Source: Cyclobacteriaceae bacterium
GTDB taxonomy: Bacteria; Bacteroidota; Bacteroidia; Cytophagales; Cyclobacteriaceae
Direction: 5' to 3'
DNA length: 20,873 bases
NCBI GenBank assembly: GCA_009885605.1
Contig: VFKK01000164.1
Span: 1 to 20,873, forward strand
This document shows positions 14,913-20,873 of the stretch, in pieces (position 1 is the stretch's first letter; the number at the start of each line of letters is the position of its first letter). The notes under the pieces are model-generated. The model worked only from the letters and a program-made list of their open reading frames with translations. It did not search any database and was not told the DNA's origin. Position numbers and translations under genes: made by a program.

Positions 14913-16247
14913 TTATTTTGTTCTGAAGATCTCAGTATTGAAAGAAACCATCAGATAGCTCCAAACAGGAATTTTTTCAGAGTTCTCTACCTTATTCAAG
15001 AGTTCGACACTACTTTGGGCCAACAGATAAGAAAAACCAAAATTGATATCCAGCGCCTTCATCGGCTTATAATTCAGAGATAAATCATTTTCGAATCCAA
15101 GGTATCTTTCAGCCTTATTCTTTTTCTCATCCAGTAAAGCATGCTGACTAAAAAATAAATGTCCATCAGCCCTGATCGCCAATTTTGAATTGATTTTTTG
15201 AAGGATAAATAAATAAGGATTGACCAGTCCGCTCGAATTAACATCCACGGGAAAGCGAGTAAAAAAATTCATGTTTCCCATAAACTTCCAGGCAACTCCA
15301 TAAAGAGGAACAAAGGATTTTGATTTATCGGTTGGTTCTGAAAGATCATCCCCACTCAGGATTTCTGCGCCCAATCTTATGGTTGTGTTTTGGATGGTTT
15401 TTCTTATTTCGGGCTGAAGGTAATAGGCAGTTATTTTTTTGAAGTTCTGGTTTGTGCCATATTGATAAAATCCATTCAAGGTCAGATACATTCCTGATCC
15501 AAAATATTCAAGTCTTCCCCCACTCGTGAGTCTTACATTTTCCTTTTTCTGGTCGTTTTCAAAGGCATCCAGCACGTTGATAGTGGCCAAAGAAACATTC
15601 GATAAAAGCTTCAATTTAAGCTGATGAAGAAGCAAATACTTGTACCTGTGTGAAGCTACCGGTGAGTATGATTGATCAAAATCCGTAGAATATGGCCGGG
15701 TAAATGCCCATGAAAAATCCGTAGTGAATTTTTTCCCTGTATAAAAAAGCCTGACACCTTCGTGCGATCGGCTTTGTTGTGCCCATGGAGCGTCTGAAAA
15801 CATTCGACCATTATCCAGCAATAATCCTTGTCTTCCAATCCTTGCTGAGAAGTTTCGAAACTTTGGTTCCAGGTAAAGTTCAAAGAAATTTACACTTCCC
15901 ACAGAAGACGGTTCGCCTGCTTTTCCAAACAAGTGGATCTCCTGAACAGAACCGACGGCATTTAAAAACCGAGAGTTATAATTGACTGTTAGACGATTTC
16001 TGAAGCTAACATACAGCTCAGGCGAAATTGAATCTGCTGAAGTCAATTTAAAATTGTTTCTGAATTCTGCCCGTGGCCTTATTTCAAGTTGAATAGAAAG
16101 CTGGCGATAGGTAGAATCTTCACTTTGGGCCAAGAGAAAGCCATTACTTAAACCAAAAAAAACCAAGCTCAATAATACGGGCTTGCACCATATATTTTTC
16201 AATGGTTTTTCAAGGAGAAATAAACCAATTTGAGAAAATAGCTTCAT
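14913..16247 (-). CDS. Alginate-export-family outer membrane porin
   Basis: The 444-residue protein has a signal peptide with a long charged n-region (about 1-41, hydrophobic VLLSLVFFGLSNGFLLAQ). After that come alternating beta-strand segments, including SARIGRQGLLLDNGRMFSDA (about 137-156) and APWAQQSRSHEGVRLFYTGKK, which mark the alginate_exp porin family. Members form 16-18 stranded channels for alginate or other anionic or aromatic solutes. It lies 32 nt after the TauE/SafE-type exporter and is probably co-transcribed, suggesting a shared anionic substrate; this is inference. No terminator was seen downstream. Confidence 0.85.
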   Translation of the reverse strand: MKLFSQIGLFLLEKPLKNIWCKPVLLSLVFFGLSNGFLLAQSEDSTYRQLSIQLEIRPRAEFRNNFKLTSADSISPELYVSFRNRLTVNYNSRFLNAVGSVQEIHLFGKAGEPSSVGSVNFFELYLEPKFRNFSARIGRQGLLLDNGRMFSDAPWAQQSRSHEGVRLFYTGKKFTTDFSWAFTRPYSTDFDQSYSPVASHRYKYLLLHQLKLKLLSNVSLATINVLDAFENDQKKENVRLTSGGRLEYFGSGMYLTLNGFYQYGTNQNFKKITAYYLQPEIRKTIQNTTIRLGAEILSGDDLSEPTDKSKSFVPLYGVAWKFMGNMNFFTRFPVDVNSSGLVNPYLFILQKINSKLAIRADGHLFFSQHALLDEKKNKAERYLGFENDLSLNYKPMKALDINFGFSYLLAQSSVELLNKVENSEKIPVWSYLMVSFNTEIFRTK

Positions 16248-16279
16248 CCTTGGTCTACAAGAAATGTTCGGTGAGAATG

Positions 16280-17149
16280 TTAAATGGAAAGATAGAAAGT
16301 TCTAAGACTCAAAAAAATAATCAAACATCCTACCCCTACCATTAAATATTTAGGTTTGATCAGCTTGCAGATATAGGCAGCAAAAGGAGCCGCAACAACT
16401 CCCCCCAAAATAAGTCCCAGCACAGGGGCAAGACTAAGTTCTTTTACGAAAAACAAAAAGGTACTAGCGCTCGCCAGGGAAACGAAAAACTCCACAAAAT
16501 TACCAGTTCCAATTGCATAACGAGGAATTTTTCCTTTGCTCAATAAAGTGCCGTTAACAATTGGACCCCATCCCCCGCCACCGACCGCATCCGCAAATCC
16601 ACCTGCTGTGGCTAGTAAGGGAAGGCTTCTGCTATTCGCGTTAAAATCCGCTTTTTTCTTCTTGAATGCTTTTCCCAAAATCACGAACCCCATGACGAAG
16701 AGATAAACAGCAATCACCGGCTTCACCATTTCCCCATCAATGTTGGATAACAAGAATGCGCCTGTGATCGAACCTAAAACACCCGGGATCAATAATTTTT
16801 TGGCCAGATTCCAGTCCACATTTCCCATTTTCCAATGAGAAATCCCGGACGCCAGACTCGTAAAAACCTGTGCAAAATGAACCCATGCACTAGCCACTGC
16901 CGGCGGAATACCAATTCCCAATAATATGGAATTTGAACTCACACCGTAAGCCATGCCCAAGGCGCCATCAATACTTTGAGCGACAAAACCCACAAGCAAA
17001 AACCAAAGAAACATCTCCGTGTCAATTTCCCAGCTTTTGATGGATTCTGTAAAAGTATGAGTAATTAATAACCCGAACATCATAAGTGAAAAACCAAAAA
17101 ACATTGCCCAAAATGGCTCATTCTTTAATCTGATAAGGACTTTCTCCAT
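16280..17149 (-). CDS. TauE/SafE-family anion exporter
   Basis: The product has 289 residues and about eight membrane helices. The family's internal duplication is visible: VGFVAQSIDGALGMAYGVSS (about 53-72) and TAGGFADAVGGGGWGPIVNG (about 181-200). The family exports sulfite, sulfoacetate and related organic anions. The extra N-terminal helix (about 14-31) makes the protein slightly longer than short family members, which is common in Bacteroidota. The gene leads an operon with the porin at 14913-16247, so both membranes could be served for one anion. The substrate is not known; no sulfur-assimilation gene lies in the window. A 16-bp perfect inverted repeat is found in its leader. Confidence 0.92.
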   Translation of the reverse strand: MEKVLIRLKNEPFWAMFFGFSLMMFGLLITHTFTESIKSWEIDTEMFLWFLLVGFVAQSIDGALGMAYGVSSNSILLGIGIPPAVASAWVHFAQVFTSLASGISHWKMGNVDWNLAKKLLIPGVLGSITGAFLLSNIDGEMVKPVIAVYLFVMGFVILGKAFKKKKADFNANSRSLPLLATAGGFADAVGGGGWGPIVNGTLLSKGKIPRYAIGTGNFVEFFVSLASASTFLFFVKELSLAPVLGLILGGVVAAPFAAYICKLIKPKYLMVGVGCLIIFLSLRTFYLSI

Positions 17150-17192
17150 GGAATCGGGTTTTGGCTTATTTATTAAAGCCTAAAAATAGATT

Positions 17193-17233
17193 AAAACTAT
17201 TTACCCTACAAAATTTATAGGGTAAATAGTTTT
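17193..17233 (-). promoter_or_regulatory. Perfect 16-bp inverted repeat in the TauE leader
   Basis: AAAACTATTTACCCTA (17193-17208) and TAGGGTAAATAGTTTT (17218-17233) are exact reverse complements around a 9-nt loop, 44 nt before the TauE start. Dps has its own terminator further up and no plus-strand gene ends here, so a terminator role is unlikely. It would begin about 10 nt after the predicted transcription start and could be an operator or an mRNA leader hairpin. A second small hairpin, GGCTT-N8-AAGCC, lies at 17163-17180 next to the start codon. Confidence 0.7.
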
Positions 17234-17249
17234 TTAGAATAAAATCAAT

Positions 17250-17281
17250 CAAAATACACTCGTATCTGGTGATTCGTCAAA
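17250..17281 (-). promoter_or_regulatory. Candidate promoter of the TauE-porin operon
   Basis: On the minus strand TTTG (17281-17278) and TATTTTG (17256-17250) resemble the -33 and -7 boxes. The distance between the two TTTG cores is 24 nt against 23 in the consensus. The downstream inverted repeat 17193-17233 would lie in the early transcribed region. Confidence 0.45.
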
Positions 17282-17347
17282 GGAAAAAAGTCGTATCAAC
17301 CTTAAATTTAAAGGGAGAAATACTCTACCTCCGAAAAAGTATAAAGC

Positions 17348-17377
17348 AAAAAAAACCGCAGCTCACCCTGCGGTTTT
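17348..17377 (-). terminator. Intrinsic terminator after the Dps gene
   Basis: Stem AAAACCGCAG/CTGCGGTTTT (17352-17361 and 17368-17377) with loop CTCACC; on the minus strand eight T residues follow. It is 23 nt after the Dps stop. Confidence 0.92.
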
Positions 17378-17399
17378 AATGTGGGTTACTCAGCCGGCT

Positions 17400-17894
17400 T
17401 TAATACTTAGCCAACATCGTAAAGACCCACAATTCGTTTTCCAATTCAAATGCGAATTGCCTTAATAATTTTTCTGTACTGTTCTCACCCACCTCTTCAG
17501 CTTCGATTGCTACCAACGTACTTGAAAAGATCAGGCTTCTTAAACCTTCAATAACATTTGTCAAACAGACATGATTCGTGTTTGAACCAGTGACTTCTTT
17601 GTGAATTGAGTTTTTCAGATAGTCTGAATAAGAATGAAGAGGTTCATAGCCTATTGAGGCTATCTGCTCTGCAAGCTTGTTAATATCCAGTTGCAACTTT
17701 CCGTGTAGATCTTCAAACTTCTGATGAAAATCGAAATAATCGGATCCTTTGAAATTCCAGTGAAACCCTTTAACATTTTGATTAATAATATTGTAATCAG
17801 AAAGCAGATCATTCATCCTGTCTGCAACAGTTTGATTTCCTATTTTTCTCAAAATTGGAGCAATCTCTACATCAACTTGGCTTGTGAAATTCAT
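17400..17894 (-). CDS. dps: Dps-family ferritin-like protein
   Basis: This 164-residue four-helix-bundle protein of the Dps/miniferritin family would store iron and protect DNA in starvation or oxidative stress. The signature is GFHWNFKG (H45), then FHQKFEDLHGKL (H57, E61) and LAEQIASIG (E76). By comparison with Listeria Dps (H31, H43, D47, D58, E62), these match, but the position of D58 is Asn (N72) with an Asp two residues earlier (D70). Ferroxidase activity may thus be altered. The N-terminus is short without a Lys-rich DNA-binding tail. The gene is alone between two terminators (18112-18139, 17348-17377) and has a sigma-54-like promoter. Downstream position to a sigma-54 activator gene suggests control by it. 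Confidence 0.9.
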   Translation of the reverse strand: MNFTSQVDVEIAPILRKIGNQTVADRMNDLLSDYNIINQNVKGFHWNFKGSDYFDFHQKFEDLHGKLQLDINKLAEQIASIGYEPLHSYSDYLKNSIHKEVTGSNTNHVCLTNVIEGLRSLIFSSTLVAIEAEEVGENSTEKLLRQFAFELENELWVFTMLAKY

Positions 17895-17921
17895 AAAAGT
17901 GTTCGTTTACACTATATTCTT

Positions 17922-17937
17922 TTCAATTGAAGTGCCA
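17922..17937 (-). promoter_or_regulatory. Near-consensus sigma-54 promoter of Dps
   Basis: On the minus strand TGGCAC-TTCAA-TTGAA has a perfect -24 element and correct GG-N10 spacing. The -12 element is TTGA where the consensus is TTGC. It lies 28 nt before the Dps start. The next gene upstream encodes a sigma-54-dependent activator. No TAnnTTTG box was found in this gap. Confidence 0.45.
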
Positions 17938-18111
17938 GAGCTGGGATTGAAAAAAAATTCAACTCAAAAAGTTTTAAAGCGTTGATTTTGAGGGTAAAAA
18001 CATGGTTGAAGTGCTCATTTTCACGTTTTTTAGATCTGATGGCAAAAATTGAGGTAGTTTATTTCGGGGAAAAAAATCCCTTTTTGGGCAAAACCCGATC
18101 ACTATTTTCTC

Positions 18112-18139
18112 AAAAAAAATACGACTTAAAGGTCGTATT
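18112..18139 (-). terminator. Intrinsic terminator with the stop codon in its loop
   Basis: AATACGAC (18118-18125) and GTCGTATT (18132-18139) form an 8-bp stem; on the minus strand eight T residues follow. The stop codon of the sigma-54 activator gene (18128-18126) lies in the six-base loop, so the last codons form one arm of the terminator. The remaining gap 17938-18111 contains G/C-triplet hairpins around 18064-18097 and no gene. Confidence 0.88.
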
Positions 18140-19544
18140 GTCTCATTTTGTTGAATAGGGTTTTCCGATCTATTCCCAGTTGCAAAGCTGCTTTAGTGCG
18201 GTTGTATTTCACTTCTTCGAGTACCTTTCTGAGCACCTCCGCTTCAGCACCTGCAGCTGCATTTTTTAAACTTGGAGCAGGTTTCTGTTTTCTTCCAAAC
18301 GTATCCCGATCTTCCGCCTGATGATCTGTGAAGTTGAATTTGCGAGAATAAACTACTTCCGGTGGCAAACCTGATACAGAAACCGATTTACCGTTGGACA
18401 GTAAAATAGCCCTTCTGATCACGTTACGCATTTCACGCAAGTTACCTGGCCATGAATACTCTTTAAAAACTTCCATTACATCCTTGTCGAATCCTTTGAC
18501 GTCTTTCTTAAGTTCATCATTGGAAATCTGCAAGAAATGCTGGGCAAAAGCCTCAATATCATCTTTTCTGTCTCTCAAAGGCGGAACTGTGATGCTGAAT
18601 TCATTGAATCTGAAATACAAATCTTCACGGAATTTGCCTTCCTGAACAGACTTTCTCAGATCTTCATTCGAAGCCACCAGAATCCTAACATCAATTGATT
18701 TATCTCTGGCCGCTCCTATTCTTCTGAGCTTTCGCTCCTGAACCAGACGGAGAAGTCCCACCTGAATCTCATACGATAGGTTGGAAATCTCATCCAAAAA
18801 AATGGTTCCACCATCAGCCATTTCAAACTGGCCTGGCTTATCTGAATGCGCTCCTGTGAATGCACCTTTTTCATGACCCCAAAGTTCGCTACCCGCCAGT
18901 TCCTTAGTCAAGGCACCACAATCTATCGCTATAAATGGTTTTCCGGCACGCTCACTTTGATCGTGTATGATTCTGGCGATGTTTTCTTTTCCTGCACCGC
19001 TTTCACCATAAATCACCACACTAAGATTAGTGGGCGCTACAAGCTGGATCTCTTTGTATAATTTTTTGGATTCTTTTCCAATTCCTCTTAAATAACCATC
19101 CGTTGAATTTGCTTTCGCAAGCTTTTTTTCGGCTTGGGCTTCAGAAACTCTGTTAAAAGTGACCGAATACGATTGATTGTCTTTAGTTGCAGCCAAAGCC
19201 CGCTCGATCAAACTAATAATCTCATCCGGAATCAATGGCTTGGTGACATAGTCAAAAGCACCTTTTTGGATTACTTCCACCGCGATTTTAACATCTGCGT
19301 ATCCTGTGATGATAGCCACCTGTGTGCCCGGAGAGATCTCCATTACTTTCATAAGCACGTCTCTTCCGTCCATATCCCTGAGTTTGAAATCACAGAAAAT
19401 AAGATCGTAATGAGTCTTTTTAACCATGTCAAGTCCGTTTTTGCCGGAAATCGTGGTTTGAACATCATAGCCTTTCTTAGTCAGAAAACGGTCCAGCAGT
19501 TGGCAGATGTCAATATTGTCGTCTATTACCAGAATCTTTGCCAT
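18126..19544 (-). CDS. Sigma-54-dependent response regulator (NtrC family)
   Basis: The 472-residue protein has three domains: a receiver (about 3-118; D8/D9, phospho-acceptor D52, T80, K102), an AAA+ sigma-54 interaction domain (about 152-390) and a C-terminal Fis-type helix-turn-helix (about 448-470, NRTKAALQLGIDRKTLFNKM). The ATPase has Walker A GESGAGKE (180-187; Ala where Thr is usual), the sigma-54 contact loop GAFTGA (227-232), Walker B GTIFLDE (246-252) and WPGNLRE. All parts needed for activating sigma-54 promoters are present. A receiver-only gene lies 4 nt upstream in the same operon; no histidine kinase is adjacent, so the phosphate donor is unknown. Dps downstream carries a candidate sigma-54 promoter. 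Confidence 0.95.
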   Translation of the reverse strand: MAKILVIDDNIDICQLLDRFLTKKGYDVQTTISGKNGLDMVKKTHYDLIFCDFKLRDMDGRDVLMKVMEISPGTQVAIITGYADVKIAVEVIQKGAFDYVTKPLIPDEIISLIERALAATKDNQSYSVTFNRVSEAQAEKKLAKANSTDGYLRGIGKESKKLYKEIQLVAPTNLSVVIYGESGAGKENIARIIHDQSERAGKPFIAIDCGALTKELAGSELWGHEKGAFTGAHSDKPGQFEMADGGTIFLDEISNLSYEIQVGLLRLVQERKLRRIGAARDKSIDVRILVASNEDLRKSVQEGKFREDLYFRFNEFSITVPPLRDRKDDIEAFAQHFLQISNDELKKDVKGFDKDVMEVFKEYSWPGNLREMRNVIRRAILLSNGKSVSVSGLPPEVVYSRKFNFTDHQAEDRDTFGRKQKPAPSLKNAAAGAEAEVLRKVLEEVKYNRTKAALQLGIDRKTLFNKMRQYDL

Positions 19545-19548
19545 GTTT

Positions 19549-19926
19549 TTACGGAATTGAAGGGTGTGTTAACTGAGATTGGATCACTTGGTCAAGAAGA
19601 GAAAGACTGAAAGGCTTACTTAGAAAATCAATCGCTCCCAGGCTTTGTGCTTTTACTCTATCCTCCTGATGAACAAAGGCGCTCATCATGACAACTTTAC
19701 CGGATAAGTTGGCTTTTTTTAATTCACATAATTCCTCAAGACCGTTTCCATCAGGGAGGTTAACGTCAAGAAAAATTAAAAATGGTTTAATCTTTTTATA
19801 TAATTCCCTACCATCGGTAAGATTTGCTGCGGATTGCACTTCATATCCCTTTTTTCCAAGGTAACGCACAAATAGAGCTCTGATCTCATCTTCATCATCA
19901 ACAACCAAAATCACATGTTTTTTCAT
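19549..19926 (-). CDS. Single-domain response regulator (receiver only)
   Basis: The product is 125 residues made only of a receiver domain: acidic D10/D11, phospho-acceptor D54 (FLDVNLPDGNG), S82 (MMSAF) and K104 (FLSKPF). No output domain is present. Its gene ends 4 nt before the NtrC-type activator and the two are surely co-transcribed. Such stand-alone receivers may act in phosphorelays, as phosphate sinks or by protein contact. The receiver is of the same kind as that in its neighbour, suggesting a shared kinase elsewhere in the genome. No promoter box was recognised in 19927-20021. Confidence 0.93.
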   Translation of the reverse strand: MKKHVILVVDDEDEIRALFVRYLGKKGYEVQSAANLTDGRELYKKIKPFLIFLDVNLPDGNGLEELCELKKANLSGKVVMMSAFVHQEDRVKAQSLGAIDFLSKPFSLSLLDQVIQSQLTHPSIP

Positions 19927-20021
19927 TTTTATCAGAACTCTAGTCGTGTAAAAAATTTAATTCTAAAAATTTTTAACAATTTTTCCTTTTTCCAGTTGAA
20001 AATGCTCTAACAACTATTTAG

Positions 20022-20053
20022 AAAAAAGGTGCAACGGAAGATTGCACCTTTTT
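20022..20053. terminator. Intrinsic terminator after the small stress-gene cluster
   Basis: AAAAAGGTGCAA (20023-20034) and TTGCACCTTTTT (20042-20053) form a perfect 12-bp stem with a 7-nt loop. On the minus strand it is followed by six T residues and lies about 20 nt after the YtxH-like gene, separating it from the regulator operon. Confidence 0.9.
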
Positions 20054-20073
20054 ATTCCTTACCCTAAATCAAT

Positions 20074-20310
20074 TTAATTTTCGTTTGCTGACTCAAGTGC
20101 CGATTTGGTTGAATTCACCAATTCGTTACTTGTCGAAATTAAACGGGTTTTGAGATCTGAGGCCACTACTTTAAGATCTTTAACGAGTGTTTTCAACTTC
20201 TCCTTTTGACCATCCATGTTGTCTCTGTTCTTGTAGAGAAAATATCCTACCAATGCTCCGGTAACCAGGCCGCTTAGCCACAATGAGTTATTTACTGTTT
20301 TCTTGTTCAT
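20074..20310 (-). CDS. YtxH-like small membrane protein
   Basis: The 78-residue protein has an N-terminal membrane helix (about 10-26, LWLSGLVTGALVGYFLY) followed by a charged, helical, probably coiled-coil part (about 30-75). This is the layout of YtxH-domain general stress proteins. The molecular role is unknown. It is 10 nt downstream of the CsbD-like gene and shares its terminator at 20022-20053, so the three small genes form one operon. Confidence 0.75.
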   Translation of the reverse strand: MNKKTVNNSLWLSGLVTGALVGYFLYKNRDNMDGQKEKLKTLVKDLKVVASDLKTRLISTSNELVNSTKSALESANEN

Positions 20311-20320
20311 AGTCTTTAAA

Positions 20321-20506
20321 TTAAAGGTCTGTTAATTCCTTCATGATTTCCTCTTTTGTCTTACCGACCTTTTGTTGCATTCTGCCCCACAGTTCGTCTT
20401 CTTTTCCTTCTGCAAAAGTCAGATCATCTTCAGTAAGCTGACCATACTTTTGCTTCAATTTTCCTTTGATAACATTCCAGTTACCTTTCATTTCTGTCTT
20501 GTTCAT
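20321..20506 (-). CDS. CsbD-family general stress protein
   Basis: The 61-residue hydrophilic protein carries the CsbD features MKGNWNVIKGKLKQKYGQLT, then FAEGKEDELWGRMQQKVGKTKEEI. CsbD proteins are induced by general stress (sigma-B in Bacillus) and their activity is unknown. It is the middle gene of a three-gene stress cluster, 51 nt after the Lmo0937-like gene. No separate promoter was recognised. Confidence 0.93.
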   Translation of the reverse strand: MNKTEMKGNWNVIKGKLKQKYGQLTEDDLTFAEGKEDELWGRMQQKVGKTKEEIMKELTDL

Positions 20507-20557
20507 AATTTTGTTGGTTTAGTGTTAAAAGAATGAATGAAAATGATCGTGTCTCCG

Positions 20558-20710
20558 TTAAATTGATCGACCGCTGATCACTCTGAATAACACGGCAATG
20601 ATCGCTACAACAAGCAGTATGTGAATAAGACCGCCAGCGCTGTAAGCAAAAACTCCGATCAGCCAGCCAATCAAAAGAATAACGGCAATTAGATATAATA
20701 ATGAGCCCAT
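20558..20710 (-). CDS. Lmo0937-family small membrane protein
   Basis: From the ATG at 20710 the product has 50 residues with two membrane helices (about 3-22 and 24-46), with the family-typical AGGLIHILLVVAIIAVLFRVI before the basic end. An upstream TTG (20755) would add 15 atypical residues and is rejected. Proteins of this family commonly occur beside CsbD and YtxH genes in Bacteroidota, and are thought to be stress-linked; the function is unknown. It leads the three-gene operon. A weak sigma-54-like match (AGGCAT-N5-TTGAA, minus strand, 20766-20751) precedes it. Confidence 0.85.
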   Translation of the reverse strand: MGSLLYLIAVILLIGWLIGVFAYSAGGLIHILLVVAIIAVLFRVISGRSI

Positions 20711-20873
20711 GATTTTGGTATTTAGGTTGTTTAATGATTTAAAATAGATGTTCAAGGCTCATGCCTTTTTATACCAATCCCCTTAAAAAAGCTTTAAACG
20801 ATCAAAAAGGAGGGATTTTAAATGAGTTAACCCAACTTATCAGGTGAAAATCTGGAAAAAATGGGTAATAAAA
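20711..20873. other. Upstream region of the stress-gene operon, window end
   Basis: No gene was recognised. A small hairpin AAGGC-TCAT-GCCTT followed by T residues is present at 20754-20770 (plus strand). The same bases hold the weak sigma-54-like match on the minus strand. An AGGAGG-like motif at about 20810 is followed by ATG-AGT-TAA and encodes nothing. Confidence 0.4.

Noticed and set aside
17193..17233. Inverted repeat as a terminator of a plus-strand gene
   Set aside because: A T-run follows on the plus strand, but no plus-strand gene lies upstream within the neighbourhood.
20751..20766. Strong sigma-54 promoter before the stress operon
   Set aside because: Both elements deviate from consensus and the bases also form a small hairpin, so it is mentioned only as a weak match.

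Overview
The window looks like a chromosomal segment of a Bacteroidota bacterium, probably of the Cytophagales (Cyclobacteriaceae/Algoriphagus-like). This is inferred from gene content: SusC-style TonB-dependent receptors with N-terminal carboxypeptidase-regulatory domains, signal peptides ending in ...AQ, LytS/LytTR two-component pairs, Bacteroidota-type -33/-7 promoters (TTTG ... TAnnTTTG) and few clear Shine-Dalgarno sites. No rRNA, tRNA, CRISPR array, insertion sequence or phage gene was seen.

Layout. 1-930: a CHY-zinc-finger gene with an unusual N-terminal hydrophobic leader, surrounded by scrambled low-complexity repeats. 937-4783: a metal-uptake locus with a PepSY membrane protein (+), a TonB-dependent receptor (-) and a divergent DtxR/MntR-type regulator (+). 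The regulator's likely operator, a perfect 9-2-9 palindrome, lies between the -33 and -7 boxes of the receptor promoter. 4838-5946: two neighbouring but separately transcribed GGQ-domain release-factor-like proteins (ArfB family) on the minus strand. 6145-8820: a tightly coupled minus-strand operon of TraB/GumN-like protein, LytS-type kinase and LytTR response regulator. 9153-10181: a Tat-exported TIM-barrel sugar isomerase/epimerase (+), sharing a bidirectional terminator with a convergent Rrf2-type regulator (10238-10660). 10758-14456: a DUF1684 lipoprotein-like/secreted protein (-) divergent from a second, large TonB-dependent receptor (+). 14554-14823: probable decayed coding material. 14913-17149: an operon of a TauE/SafE-type sulfite/organo-anion exporter and an alginate-export-family porin, preceded by a perfect 16-bp inverted repeat. 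17400-20710: a stress/regulatory block on the minus strand with three small stress proteins (Lmo0937-like, CsbD, YtxH-like), then a receiver-only response regulator coupled to a sigma-54 activator, then a Dps-family ferritin with a sigma-54-like promoter.

How it fits together. Envelope transport and metal homeostasis (two TonB receptors, DtxR/MntR-like regulator, PepSY protein, Dps) are mixed with sensory and stress regulation. The 3' block suggests that one general stress or stationary-phase programme links the small stress proteins, an orphan pair of response regulators and Dps. That linkage is inference from gene order and one near-consensus sigma-54 site.

The observations most worth checking are the DtxR-type operator/promoter arrangement, the TauE leader inverted repeat, the Dps with an Asp-to-Asn change at a ferroxidase position, the paired ArfB paralogues, and the scrambled repeats that sit in convergent intergenic gaps and have extended into the end of the CHY gene. 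I did not find convincing evidence of a wholly new defence or mobile system.
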